Source of the DNA: Raineyella fluvialis
Lineage (GTDB): Bacteria; Actinomycetota; Actinomycetes; Propionibacteriales; Propionibacteriaceae
Direction of reading: 5' to 3'
Assembly (NCBI RefSeq): GCF_009646095.1
Contig: NZ_CP045725.1
Location: 1,550,001 to 1,614,000, forward strand
Length of the DNA stretch: 64,000 bases
Shown here: positions 24,772-33,929 of the stretch, one piece after another
How the letters are laid out: each line of letters starts with the position of its first letter
Numbering within the stretch: position 1 is the first letter of the stretch
The notes under the pieces: generated by a model
Database searches by the model: none
Told to the model about the DNA's origin: nothing
Seen by the model: only the letters and a program-made list of their open reading frames with translations
Made by a program: the position numbers and the translations under genes

Positions 24772-26438
24772 TGGCGGGACCCGTCCACCGCGCACTGCTG
24801 TCGAGGGCCCGGGCGACGAGGACCTACCTCGTCGCCGGGGTCCTCGTCGGCACGCTGACGGCGTTCCTCGTCGTCGCCCAGGCCTGGCTGCTGTCGCACC
24901 AGATCGCGGCGGTGTTCGACACCCGACGGCTCGACGGACTCGGGCGTACGGTCGGGTTGCTCGTGCTCGTCCTGCTCGGCCGCGCGCTGTTGCGGGGGAT
25001 CAACCCGTGGCTCGGTCAACGCGCCGCGGCCCTGGTCAAGGGCCGGTTGCGCCACGAGGTGGTCGAGGCCCGGTTGGCCCGCCCGCTCGCCCCCGGCACC
25101 GACACCGGCGGGTTGGTGGATCTGGTCACGCACGGCCTCGACGCGCTGGACGGCTACTACGCCAAGTACCTCCCGCAGTTGCTGCTCGCGGTGACCGTCC
25201 CGCTGGTCGTCGGGGTGACCATCCTCACCACTGACCTGTGGTCGACCCTCGTCGTGGTGCTCACGGTGCCGCTGATCCCGTTCTTCATGGCGCTGGTCGG
25301 CTGGGCGACCGAACGCCGGATGGCTCGGCGGTGGGGCGTCCAGGCCCGCCTGGCCCATCACTTCGCGGATCTCGTGGCCGGCCTGCCGACCCTCCAGGTG
25401 TTCGGCCGGGCCCGCGCCCAGGCCGTCGGCCTGCAGCGGATCGAGGCGCGCAACCGCGCCGAGACGATGGCGACCCTGCGGATCTCCTTCCTCTCCTCGA
25501 TGACCCTGGAACTGTTGTCGACGCTGTCGGTGGCCATCATTGCGGTCACCATCGGTGTCCGTACGGTCAACGGAGCGATGGACCTGACCACGGGCCTGTT
25601 CCTGCTCGTGCTGGCCCCCGAGGTCTACCTGCCGCTGCGGCAGGTCGGCGTGCACTACCACGACTCGGCCGAGGGCGTCGCCGCGGCGGATCGGGCGTTC
25701 GCCGAGATCGACGCGGCGGGGGTGGCGGGCGCGATGCCCGTGGCGGGCGCGGCCATGGTGTCGGCGCAGGCGCTCGCACCGGAGGGTGTCGCGTTGCGCG
25801 TCCGCGATCTGCAGGTCACCTATCCGGGGGCGGATGCTCCCGCCCTCCGAGGAGTGGACCTCGAGGTGGCGCCCGGTGAGTTCGTCGCTGTCGTCGGGCC
25901 CAGTGGGGGCGGGAAGTCGACCCTGCTCGCCGTCCTGATGGGCTTCGTGCCACCCAGCGGCGGGAGCGTCCTGCTCGGTGGGGTGCCACTGAAGCATGTC
26001 GACCTGGCCGCCTGGCGCCGTCGCGTCGCCTGGGTGGGGCAGACGCCGGGACTGCCTGAGCGTACGGTCGGGGCGAACGTCGCCCTCGGCGCCCCCGGTG
26101 CCCCGCAGGAGGCCATCCGGGCGGCCCTCGACCGTGCCGGCGCCGCGGATCTGGACGCGGGCCGCGAGGTCGGCGATGAGTCCGAGGGGCTCTCCGACGG
26201 CGAGCGGCGCCGGGTGGGTCTTGCCCGCGCACTGCTGCGGCTCAGCCATGGCGGTGCCTCCCTGCTGATCCTCGACGAACCCACCGCCGGCCTCGACCCC
26301 GACACGGAGCGGCGAGTGCTCGCGGCGCTGCGGGCCGGGGACCCGACCACCAGCGCCCTGGTGGTGACGCACCGGCCAGCCGTCGTGGCCGCCTGCGACC
26401 GTACGGTCACGGTCGGTCTGATGGAGACGGTCCGATGA
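24771..26438 (+). CDS. cydD: ABC exporter subunit CydD for cytochrome bd assembly
   Basis: The 555-residue half-transporter has an N-terminal six-helix membrane domain and a nucleotide-binding domain: Walker A GPSGGGKST near residue 380, signature region EGLSDGERRRVGLARALL and Walker B LLILDEPTAGLD. CydDC exports cysteine and glutathione and is needed for bd oxidase maturation. The start shares bases with the cydB stop. The membrane domain motif YYAKYLPQLLLA is typical of CydD. Confidence 0.93.
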   Translation: MAGPVHRALLSRARATRTYLVAGVLVGTLTAFLVVAQAWLLSHQIAAVFDTRRLDGLGRTVGLLVLVLLGRALLRGINPWLGQRAAALVKGRLRHEVVEARLARPLAPGTDTGGLVDLVTHGLDALDGYYAKYLPQLLLAVTVPLVVGVTILTTDLWSTLVVVLTVPLIPFFMALVGWATERRMARRWGVQARLAHHFADLVAGLPTLQVFGRARAQAVGLQRIEARNRAETMATLRISFLSSMTLELLSTLSVAIIAVTIGVRTVNGAMDLTTGLFLLVLAPEVYLPLRQVGVHYHDSAEGVAAADRAFAEIDAAGVAGAMPVAGAAMVSAQALAPEGVALRVRDLQVTYPGADAPALRGVDLEVAPGEFVAVVGPSGGGKSTLLAVLMGFVPPSGGSVLLGGVPLKHVDLAAWRRRVAWVGQTPGLPERTVGANVALGAPGAPQEAIRAALDRAGAADLDAGREVGDESEGLSDGERRRVGLARALLRLSHGGASLLILDEPTAGLDPDTERRVLAALRAGDPTTSALVVTHRPAVVAACDRTVTVGLMETVR

Positions 26439-28184
26439 GTGTGCCGACGACCCCCGGCCCCGCGCGGGTGCTCGCGCGACGCCTGCTGGCCGATCTTCTC
26501 CGGTCCGTCCCCGAGGGCAGGTCTCGCGTTCTCGGGTCGGTGGTGCTCGCGGCCGGGGCCAGTGGGCGGCCGTGGCCCTGCTGGGCACCTCGGCCTGGCT
26601 GCTGTCGCGGGCGGCGCAGCACCCGCCGATCCTCTACCTGATGGTGGCGATCACCGCGGTGCGGACCTTCGGCATCTCCCGAGCCGCCCTCCGTTATGCC
26701 GAACGGCTCGTCGGACACGACCTGGCGCTGTGGATGCAGACGGCCCTGCGTCTGCGGGTCTATGACGTGCTCAGCCGGACCACACTCCTGGGGCGCCGGC
26801 GGGGCGACCTCCTCATCCGTATCGTCGACGATGTCCGCGCCGTGATGGACGCGGTGGTCCGGGTGCTCGTTCCTTTCGCTGCCGCCGGACTCGTCGCGGT
26901 CGCGACCACGCTGATCATCGGCCTCTTCTCCGTGCCGGCGGCCGTGCTGCTCGGCGTGAGCGTCGTGCTGGCGGGTGTGGTCATCGCCTGGATCGCGGCG
27001 CTGGCCTCTCGGCGGGCGGACGCCTCGCTCGCCCCACTCCGGGGTGAACTGGCCGACGCGGTGACGGCACTGCACCGTACGGCCCCCGATCTGGTCGCGT
27101 ACGGGGTGCAGGACGCCGCCCTCGCCCGGGTCGACGCACTCAACGCCCGCCTCACCGCCGCCGAGGAGCGAGCGGCCCGCGCCCGAGGCCTGTCGGGGCA
27201 TTGCAGGTGCTCGCCGCGGGTGTCGCGGTCGTCGGAGCACTGCTCGTCGGTGGCCCGGCGGCAGCGGCGGGGCAGCTCCCCGTCACCCAGCTGGCCGTTC
27301 TGGTGCTCACGCCGCTGGCCCTGCACGAGACCCTCGAGCCACTGGCCGAGGCGGCACAGACCTGGACCCGGGTCCGGACGTCGCTGGCGCGAGTGTCGGA
27401 GCTTCTCGCCCTGCCCCCGTCCGGCGAGGAGTCGGGGCCGGCCCGGCTGCCGGGTGGCCCGTCGATCGACCTGTGGGGGCTGACCGCCGGCTGGCCCGGC
27501 GCGGACCCCGTCGTCACCGGACTCGACCTGCACGTCGCCGCGGGTGAACGGGTCGCCCTGGTGGGGCGCAGCGGCCTGGGCAAGACAACGGTCGCGGCGA
27601 CGGTGATGGGACTCGTGCCGCCGCGGGCGGGGGTGGTCGAGGTACACGGCCGCGTCGGGTACCTCGCCCAGGACGCGCACGTCTTCGACACCTCCGTCGA
27701 GGAGAACGTACGGATCGGCCGCAAGGACGCGACGCCCGCCGAGGTTTCCCTGGCGCTCGGCCGGGCCGGACTCGACCTGGTCCTCGACCGCGAGGTCGGC
27801 GAACACGGCGGACGACTCTCCGGCGGCGAGGCGCGTCGCCTCGCGGCGGCGCGGTTGTTCGTGGGAGACGCCGACGTGGTGATCCTCGACGAGCCGACCG
27901 AACACCTCGACGAGGAGACCGCAGCGGCGCTGGTCGCCGATCTCTGGGCGGCGACCCAGGGAGCGGCCGTGCTGGTGATCACCCACGACCCGGCGGTCCG
28001 CGATGCGTGTGACCGCGTCGTCGACCTCGCCGCGTACGCGCCGGCGGCTGACACGGCCACTGCACCGGGGCGCGACAAAGTTCCGGCCGGCGCACCGGGG
28101 CGCGACAAAGTTCCGGCCGGCGCACCGGCCGCCGACAGCCGGGCCGTTCCCGCTCAGGCGGCGTCGGGGAGTCGGAATCGTTGA
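26435..28184 (+). CDS. cydC: ABC exporter subunit CydC (reading frame broken twice)
   Basis: This is the CydD partner. The start ATG at 26435 overlaps the cydD stop. The sequence is read in three successive frames: MSVPTTPGPARVLARRLL to about 26563, then ALLGTSAWLLSRAAQHPPIL to about 27195, then LQVLAAGVAVVGALL to the stop at 28184. One G restored in each of the runs 26564-26566 and 27195-27198 joins them into one protein of about 582 residues. The nucleotide-binding domain has Walker A GRSGLGKTT, the signature LSGGEARRLAAARL and Walker B VVILDEPTEHLD. The C terminus ends in two copies of APGRDKVPAG from a 30-bp tandem repeat and overlaps the convergent nuclease gene. Confidence 0.85.
28063..28128. 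repeat. 30-bp tandem repeat at the end of cydC
   Basis: The unit beginning CACCGGGGCGCGACAAAGTT starts at 28063 and 28093 (period 30), followed by a six-base start of a third copy. It encodes APGRDKVPAG twice at the C terminus of CydC and lies just before the overlap with the convergent HNH nuclease gene. Confidence 0.85.
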
Positions 28185-29616
28185 TTGCGCCGCGGTCGGC
28201 GGCTCCGGTCGACGTGGGCGGGTGGGAGGACTTCGGGGATGCCGTCCGTGCCAAGGCGGATCTCCCAGCGTCTTGCGCTGGTGTCGGTTGGCGGTTCCAC
28301 GATGCCGTGGTGGTGGGACAGACCAGGACGAGATTGTCGAGCGAGGTCGATCCGCCTTCCTGCCAGGGAATGATGTGGTGAGCGTGGCAGGCGGCGGGTG
28401 GCCGGTCGCAGCCGGGGAAGGCGCAGCCGCCGTCGCGTACGGTCAGGGCGGTGCGGATCGGCGGTGTGACGAGTCGATGCTCACGACCCACGTCGAGCAC
28501 CTGACCCTCCCCGCCGAGGACGACCGGTAGGACGTCGGCGTCGCAGCACAGACGGCGCAGGTCAGCCGGTGCGATCCGCTCCCCGGTGGCGATCAGTCCG
28601 CCTGTCGCGGCCCGGTCTCGCAGGCGTTCCTCGGGGATCGTCACGACGATGCGGGGGCGGTCGCCGCCGTGGAGCGGGGCGTCGCCGTGCAGCGCCGCGG
28701 CCTCGGCGAGCGCCACCAGGGCGTCGGCCCGGCGCATCGTCGGGGTCAGCTCCTCGGCGAGGGGGTCCAGGGCGTCGAGGGCGCGTCGGCGGTCGCGTTC
28801 GACCAGCGCGTCGATCTGGGTGATGAGGGTCTGGGCGGCCAGCACGGGCAGTTTGCCCTTGATCTGGACCGAGCCGTGGCCGTCGTCGGTGAGGGTCAGT
28901 TCCCGGTTCTTGCGGGCGCGGCGCAGCTCGCGCTCCAGCCGTTTGGCCTCCTGCTCCTCGATGATCTCCGGGGCGAGTACCTCCAGCAGGTGCTGGGACA
29001 GGGTGGACAGGCCGTGGGAGTCGAACTGGCCGGCGTAGCCGATCATGTCGCGTTCCGCTTGGCGTAGTTGGTCGGGGCCGAGGTCGTCGGGTAGCTGGAC
29101 GATGACCTGGCTGATGGCGCGGGCCTGTTGCGGTGAGACGGTCCCGGCCAGGCCGGCCGCCCGTAGTGCGGGCAGGGCGGCCAGATCGCGGCCCTCGTGC
29201 ACCAGGGCCCACACCTCGCGGCTGGTCATCCGGCGGGTGTCGGCGAGCCAGCTCACCACCCCCAGCCCCGTCACCGCGAGATCTGAGCCGTGGGCCTCGG
29301 TCTCGGCGACCAGTACGCCGGCCAGGATGCGCAGCCGATCCGCGGCCTCGATCGCCGCTTCTGTCATGGCCAGCCGCTCCGCATCAGATGCGAGCGCCCG
29401 GTCTTCGTCGGGCCCGTCCAGCAGCCCGTCCAGCAATCCCAGGATCCCGGCCACAGCTTGGCCGGTCCGGGTCCCCCACTCCCGTTCCATGTCCACCACC
29501 GTACGATCAGCCTCAGACATTTCGTGCAGACGAGCGATTACAGGGGTCTGGGGTGGCAGTCCTGGGTCATTGATGAAGTCGCCATCGTTCCGCGCGTGCC
29601 GCCGCGCGAGGGTCAA
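28154..29616 (-). CDS. HNH endonuclease with DUF222 domain (frame broken once)
   Basis: The N-terminal 300 residues are a DUF222 domain (for example AMTEAAIEAADRLR and DLRQAERDMIGYAGQFDSHG-like helices), followed by an HNH nuclease motif: GCAFPGCDRPPAACHAHHI, then WQEGGSTSLDNLVLVC. The next His codons are out of frame; one extra C at the run opposite 28315-28317 gives HHHGIVEPPTDTSARRWEIR and a stop at 28154, about 487 residues in all. This family is abundant in actinobacteria in several copies per genome; its biological role is unclear. The first codon is a TTG at 29616 behind GGGGAG; an ATG at 29520 is an alternative. Its 3' end overlaps cydC by 31 bp. Confidence 0.82.
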
Positions 29617-29626
29617 CGGCTCCCCG

Positions 29627-29646
29627 TTATCCCCATGGGGGTATTA
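29627..29646. promoter_or_regulatory. CsoR-type operator between HNH nuclease and second CsoR-family gene
   Basis: TTATCCCCATGGGGGTATTA is a G/C-tract pseudo-palindrome with A/T flanks, the typical form of CsoR/CstR operators. It lies 32 bp before the regulator start, and 11 bp from the divergent nuclease start. Confidence 0.65.
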
Positions 29647-29677
29647 TTCGAGGTCAGAGCACCAGAAGGAGGGCGTC

Positions 29678-29932
29678 ATGGAGTTGCCCGGCGAGGACAT
29701 GCGCCCGGTCATCAATCGATTGAAGCGGGCCCGTGGCCAGCTCAATGGCATCATCGACATGGTCGAGGAGGGCCGCGACTGCGAGGAGATCGTCACCCAG
29801 ATCGCCGCCGTCGCCAAGGCCTTGGATCGCGCCGGTTTCGCCGTCGTGGCGGCGGGGATGCGCCAGTGCGTGCTCGCTGACGATGGTCTGGACACGACGA
29901 AGATGGAGAAGCTCTTCCTGTCGCTGGCCTGA
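29678..29932 (+). CDS. CsoR/CstR-family metal- or persulfide-sensing repressor
   Basis: The 84-residue protein has the DUF156 fold: MRPVINRLKRARGQLNGIID, then IVTQIAAVAKALDRAGF. Cys35 and Cys64 are present, but the position of the copper-ligand His of CsoR (four before the second Cys) is Gly60. A Cys pair without the His is the pattern of CstR, which senses persulfides, and of some other family members, so copper sensing is unlikely. AGAAGGAGGG precedes the ATG. A matching operator stands in front of its own gene and a related one in front of the sulfur-type locus at 35.8 kb. Confidence 0.85.
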   Translation: MELPGEDMRPVINRLKRARGQLNGIIDMVEEGRDCEEIVTQIAAVAKALDRAGFAVVAAGMRQCVLADDGLDTTKMEKLFLSLA

Positions 29933-29949
29933 TCGGCCGGCCGGCGCGG

Positions 29950-30033
29950 CCTGCCTGATCAGCCCGCCTGCGCCGCCTGCGTCGGCGACCTGCCTGATCA
30001 GCCCGCCGGGACGACCTGCCTGATCAGCCCGCC
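29950..30033. repeat. Three copies of a 19-bp repeat after the CsoR-family gene
   Basis: CCTGCCTGATCAGCCCGCC occurs at 29950, 29989 and 30015 (spacings 39 and 26 bp), with a degenerate copy near 29934. Each contains the palindrome TGATCA. They fill the gap before the convergent gntR gene; a role in ending transcription is possible but there is no T-run. Confidence 0.6.
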
Positions 30034-30046
30034 GGCGCGACCTGCC

Positions 30047-30784
30047 TCAGCGTCCGGCCGCCGACGCCGCCGCATCCCGTCCATTCACGTCACTCACGGC
30101 CGCTTGCACCTCGTCCAGGATCACCTGCATGGCGACTCGCGCCGCGGGTCCGTCGCCGCGGAAGACCGCCTCGGCGACAGCCTCGTGGGCGTCAAGGGCC
30201 GTGGGCTGCGGATGGACGGGCATCAGGCCGATCTCCGACCTCCCGGCCAGCACCGACGCCACCTGATCACTGAGCGCGGCGAAGAGTTCGTTACCGCTGT
30301 TGGTGAGGATCAGCCGGTGGAACTCGACGTCCAGGCGCAGGAACTCCTGAGCCAGCCCGCCCTCGCCGGTGCGGCGCATCTCCGCGGCCAGGGGCAGCAG
30401 CAGGGCCCGATCGTGGATCGAGGCAGTGCGCGCCATCCCGTCCACCGCCACCGGCTCGACCGCCAGCCGGAGCTGGGTGAGCGACTCCAGTTGCTCCCGC
30501 CGCCGGTTCGAATGCAGCCGCCACTCGATCAGTGTCGTGTCGAGGACGTGCCAACTGTCGGCCTCGAGGGCGACGATGCCGCGGCGTCGCTGGGTGCTGG
30601 CGAGTCCCAGCATCTCCAGCAGCCGGGAGGCCTCGCGGGCGACCGTACGGGACACGCCGAAGCGGTCCTGGATGTCCTCCAGGGTGCGGGCCTGGTTGAC
30701 GGGCCAGCGTCCCTCGATGATCTCGATGCCGAGTTCGCGGGCGACGCCGTGGTGCATCAGTGGCCGTTCGGAGGTCGTCGCCAT
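30047..30784 (-). CDS. gntR: GntR/FadR-family regulator of gluconate genes
   Basis: The 245-residue protein has an N-terminal winged helix (TLEDIQDRFGVSRTVAREAS, then RLLEMLGLASTQRRRG) and a C-terminal FCD ligand-binding domain with the metal-site His/Asp pattern (LDVEFHRLIL and DAHEAVAEAV). It is divergent from gntK with a 160-bp gap, so it most likely represses the gluconate genes until gluconate or its phosphate binds. The start at 30784 has GGAGGAG upstream. I see no clear palindromic operator in the gap. Confidence 0.88.
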   Translation of the reverse strand: MATTSERPLMHHGVARELGIEIIEGRWPVNQARTLEDIQDRFGVSRTVAREASRLLEMLGLASTQRRRGIVALEADSWHVLDTTLIEWRLHSNRRREQLESLTQLRLAVEPVAVDGMARTASIHDRALLLPLAAEMRRTGEGGLAQEFLRLDVEFHRLILTNSGNELFAALSDQVASVLAGRSEIGLMPVHPQPTALDAHEAVAEAVFRGDGPAARVAMQVILDEVQAAVSDVNGRDAAASAAGR

Positions 30785-30944
30785 CCGTCTCCTCCTTTGG
30801 GGTCCCTGCGGGGAGCTTAGCCGCGTCACCGGCGGGGAACCGCGCTGTTGCCGGACGTTGCATCCCCGTCGATTTTTAAAGACTCTCTTTCGCATGTAGG
30901 GTCCTCTCCATCGAGGCAAAGATGCTTCCAAAGGAAGGTCAAAG

Positions 30945-31478
30945 ATGACTACAACCCATGTGGTGGTGATGGGAGTCGCCGGCAGCGGCAAATCGACCGT
31001 CGCCCATGGCTTGGCCGCCCGACTGGGGTGGCCGATGGCCGAGGGGGACGAGTTCCACTCGGTCGAGAACATCGCCAAGATGGCCTCCGGCCATCCCCTC
31101 ACCGACGATGACCGCTGGCCGTGGCTCGACCGGATCGTCGAGTGGACGGCGCAGCAGGACCGGGCCGGCCACTGCACCCTGGTCACGTGCTCCGCACTGC
31201 GTCGGGCCTACCGTGATCGGCTCCGGACGGCTCCCGGACGTACGGTCTTCGTCCACCTCGTCGGTTCGGCCGATGTCGTCGCCGACCGGCTCGCGCACCG
31301 GACCGATCACTTCATGCCGTCCTCGCTCCTGCCGTCGCAACTGGCGACGCTGGAGCCCCTCGGATCCGACGAGGACGGCTTCTCCATCGATATCGAACAG
31401 GACGTCGACGAGGTGCTGGACAGCATCGTCGATGCCCTCTCCACCAACCCTCAGCTCCTCAAGGGGTGTGCAGAATGA
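30945..31478 (+). CDS. gntK: Gluconokinase
   Basis: The 177-residue kinase phosphorylates gluconate to 6-phosphogluconate. Walker A GVAGSGKST is at residues 10-18, followed by the family motifs EGDEFHSVENIAKMASGHPL and LTDDDRWPWLD, then CSALRRAYRD and LVTC. Length is normal. Its stop overlaps the gntP start (ATGA), so kinase and permease are coupled. The product feeds the 6-phosphogluconate dehydrogenase encoded two genes on. Confidence 0.95.
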   Translation: MTTTHVVVMGVAGSGKSTVAHGLAARLGWPMAEGDEFHSVENIAKMASGHPLTDDDRWPWLDRIVEWTAQQDRAGHCTLVTCSALRRAYRDRLRTAPGRTVFVHLVGSADVVADRLAHRTDHFMPSSLLPSQLATLEPLGSDEDGFSIDIEQDVDEVLDSIVDALSTNPQLLKGCAE

Positions 31479-32804
31479 TGTCCTCACTCGTCCTCGCCGC
31501 ACTCGCCGGCATCGCCACGATCGTCCTGTTGATCGTCTGGCTCAAGGTCCACCCGTTCCTCTCGCTGATGGCCGGTTCCGCAGTGATGGCCCTGGCCGCG
31601 GGCGTCCCGTACCCGAAGCTCTTCAACAGCTTCAGCACCGGCCTGGGCTCGACGATCTCGAGCGTCGGCCTGCTGATCGTCCTCGGTGCGATCATCGGCA
31701 CCCTGCTGGTCTCCTCCGGGGTGCCGACGTCATCGTCGACACCATCCTCGGCAAGACGCCGATCAAGCGGCTGCCCTGGGCGATGGCGCTGACCGCGTTC
31801 ATCGTCGGCATCCCGCTGTTCTTCGAGGTCGGCGTCGTCATCCTCATCCCCGTGGTGATGTTCGCCGCCCGGCGCGCCAAGGTGCCGGTCGTCCTCTTCG
31901 GCATCCCCGCCCTGGCCGGCCTCTCGGCCCTGCACGGCCTCATTCCCCCGCACCCCGGTCCGCTCATCGCGATCTCGGCCCTCAAGGCCAACCTCGGTCT
32001 CACCCTGGGCTTCGGTCTGCTCGTCGCCATCCCCTGTGTCGTTCTCTCCGGGCCGATCCTCGGCCGGATGATGGCCCGCTGGGTGCCGCACCAGGTGCGC
32101 AGCGACTTCCTCGGCCACAGCCCCGCCGAAGGTGCCAAGCGTCCCAGCTTCGGCGCGTCCCTCTTCGTCGTCGTGCTGCCCGTCGTCCTGATGCTCGCCG
32201 CCACGCTCGCCGAGATGACCATCGGCGACAAGACCCCGTCGGTGCCGTCCTCGCCTTCGTCGGCACCCCGCTGATCGCCCTCACCATCACCACCGTCGTC
32301 GCCATGTTCGTCTTCGGCTACGGGCTGTCGAAGTCGCGCAAGGAGGTCGACTCCCTGATCGCCTCGTCCTTCGGCCCGATCGCCGGCATCCTGCTCATCG
32401 TCGGCGCCGGCGGCGGCTTCAAGCAGACCCTGGTCGACTCCCACATCGCCGATCTGCTCGCCAAGAGCCTGATGGACGCTGCCCTGCCGCCGCTGCTGGC
32501 CGGTTGGATCGTCGCCGTCCTGATCCGTCTCGCCACCGGTTCCGCGACCGTCGCGACGATCACCGCCTCGGGGATCATGGCTCCCCTGGCCGCCGGACTC
32601 TCCCCGACCCACACCGCCCTGATGGTGCTGGCGATCGGTGCCGGCTCGGTCTTCCTCAGCCACGTCAACGACGCCGGCTTCTGGATGGTCAAGGAGTACT
32701 TCGGCCTTACCGTCGGCGAGACGTTCAAGACCTGGTCGCTGATGGAGACGGTGCTGTCGGTCGTCGGCCTCGCCTCAGTGATGCTGCTCAGCGTCGTCGT
32801 CTGA
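31475..32804 (+). CDS. gntP: Gluconate permease, GntP family (frame broken twice)
   Basis: This is a GntP-family H+/gluconate symporter of about 443 residues with some 12 membrane segments. It is read in three frames: MMSSLVLAALAGIATIVLLI to 31718, DVIVDTILGKTPIKRLPWAM to 32234 and VGAVLAFVGTPLIALT to 32804. One G added at 31718-31721 and one C at 32234-32237 restores a continuous protein. The HGLIPPHPGP and TGSATVATITASGIM motifs are family hallmarks. The start ATG overlaps the gntK stop. Confidence 0.87.
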
Positions 32805-32877
32805 CCAGCGCCGGAGCGTACGAAGCGCCGACCGGCACCAGTCAGACAGACGCAGCAGACGAGAAGAAGGAGAAGAC

Positions 32878-33807
32878 ATGCAGCTGGGACTCATCGGCCT
32901 GGGTCGGATGGGCGACGCGATGCGGCAGCGGCTCGTCCGTGCCGGCCACGAGGTCGTCGGGTACGACCGCGACCCCGACGTCTCCGACGTCCCCGACCTG
33001 ACCTCACTGGTCAGCAGCCTCGCCGCTCCTCGGGTCGTGTGGATCATGGTCCCGGCGGGCGAGGCCACTCGGGCGACCGTCACCGAGTTGGCCGGCCTGC
33101 TCGAGCCCGGTGACCTCGTCATCGACGGCGGGAACTCGCGCTTCACCGACGACGCCGACCACGAGGCTCTCCTCGCGAGCCGGGGGATCGGCTACCTCGA
33201 CTGCGGCGTCTCCGGCGGGATCTGGGGCCTCGACAACGGCTATGGGCTGATGGTCGGCGGCCGTGCGGACCTCGTCGAGCGCGCCATGCCCCTCTTCGAC
33301 GCGTTGCGCCCCGAGGGGCCCCGCGACGAGGGGTTCGTCCACGCCGGCGGGGTCGGCGCAGGGCACTACGCCAAGATGGTGCACAACGGCATCGAGTACG
33401 GCCTCATGCAGGCCTATGCCGAGGGCTGGGAACTGCTCGGTGCCACGGACGTGGTCACCGACGTGGACGGGTGCTTCAAGGCCTGGACGCGGGGTACGGT
33501 CGTCCGCTCCTGGCTGCTCGACCTGCTGGTCAAGGCGCTGGAGCAGTCCCCGGGGCTCGACGGGATCGACCCCTTCACGCCGGACTCCGGGGAAGGGCGC
33601 TGGACCCTGCAGGAGGCCGTCGACCACGCCGTGCCGATGCCGGTCACCGCGGCCGCGCTGTTCGCCCGGTTCGCCTCCCGGCAGGACGCCAGCCCGACGA
33701 TGCGGATGGTGTCAGCGCTGCGCGGGCAGTTCGGCGGCCACACCGTGCTCACCACGCGCGATACTGCCGCGTCGGCCAGCACCATCCCGGCATCCGATCT
33801 GCGCTGA
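32878..33807 (+). CDS. gnd: 6-phosphogluconate dehydrogenase, decarboxylating (short NAD-type)
   Basis: The 309-residue enzyme oxidises 6-phosphogluconate to ribulose 5-phosphate and CO2. The Rossmann motif LIGLGRMGDAM is at residues 4-14, followed by GGNSRFTDD, GVSGGIWGLDNGYGLMVGG and the active-site helix AGHYAKMVHNGIEYGLMQ with catalytic Lys and Asn. About 300 residues marks the short class (YqeC/GndA-like), often NAD-dependent, in contrast to the 470-residue class. It follows gntP by 73 bp with AGAAGAAGGAG before the ATG, and a strong terminator ends the operon. Confidence 0.94.
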   Translation: MQLGLIGLGRMGDAMRQRLVRAGHEVVGYDRDPDVSDVPDLTSLVSSLAAPRVVWIMVPAGEATRATVTELAGLLEPGDLVIDGGNSRFTDDADHEALLASRGIGYLDCGVSGGIWGLDNGYGLMVGGRADLVERAMPLFDALRPEGPRDEGFVHAGGVGAGHYAKMVHNGIEYGLMQAYAEGWELLGATDVVTDVDGCFKAWTRGTVVRSWLLDLLVKALEQSPGLDGIDPFTPDSGEGRWTLQEAVDHAVPMPVTAAALFARFASRQDASPTMRMVSALRGQFGGHTVLTTRDTAASASTIPASDLR

Positions 33808-33830
33808 CAGCGGATCCCGCGCACGCCGAA

Positions 33831-33863
33831 GGGCCCCGTCACGATGGAACCGTGACGGGGCCC
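33831..33863. terminator. Bidirectional-looking terminator after gnd
   Basis: GGGCCCCGTCACG and CGTGACGGGGCCC form a perfect 13-bp stem with a 7-base loop, followed by TTGT. It separates gnd from the convergent oxidoreductase gene and can serve both. Confidence 0.85.
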
Positions 33864-33929
33864 TTGTCTGCCGTGGGTGCGGCCGCGGGGCAGGGGGATG
33901 AGTGCGGCGCTCCCAGGGGGCAGGTCCGG

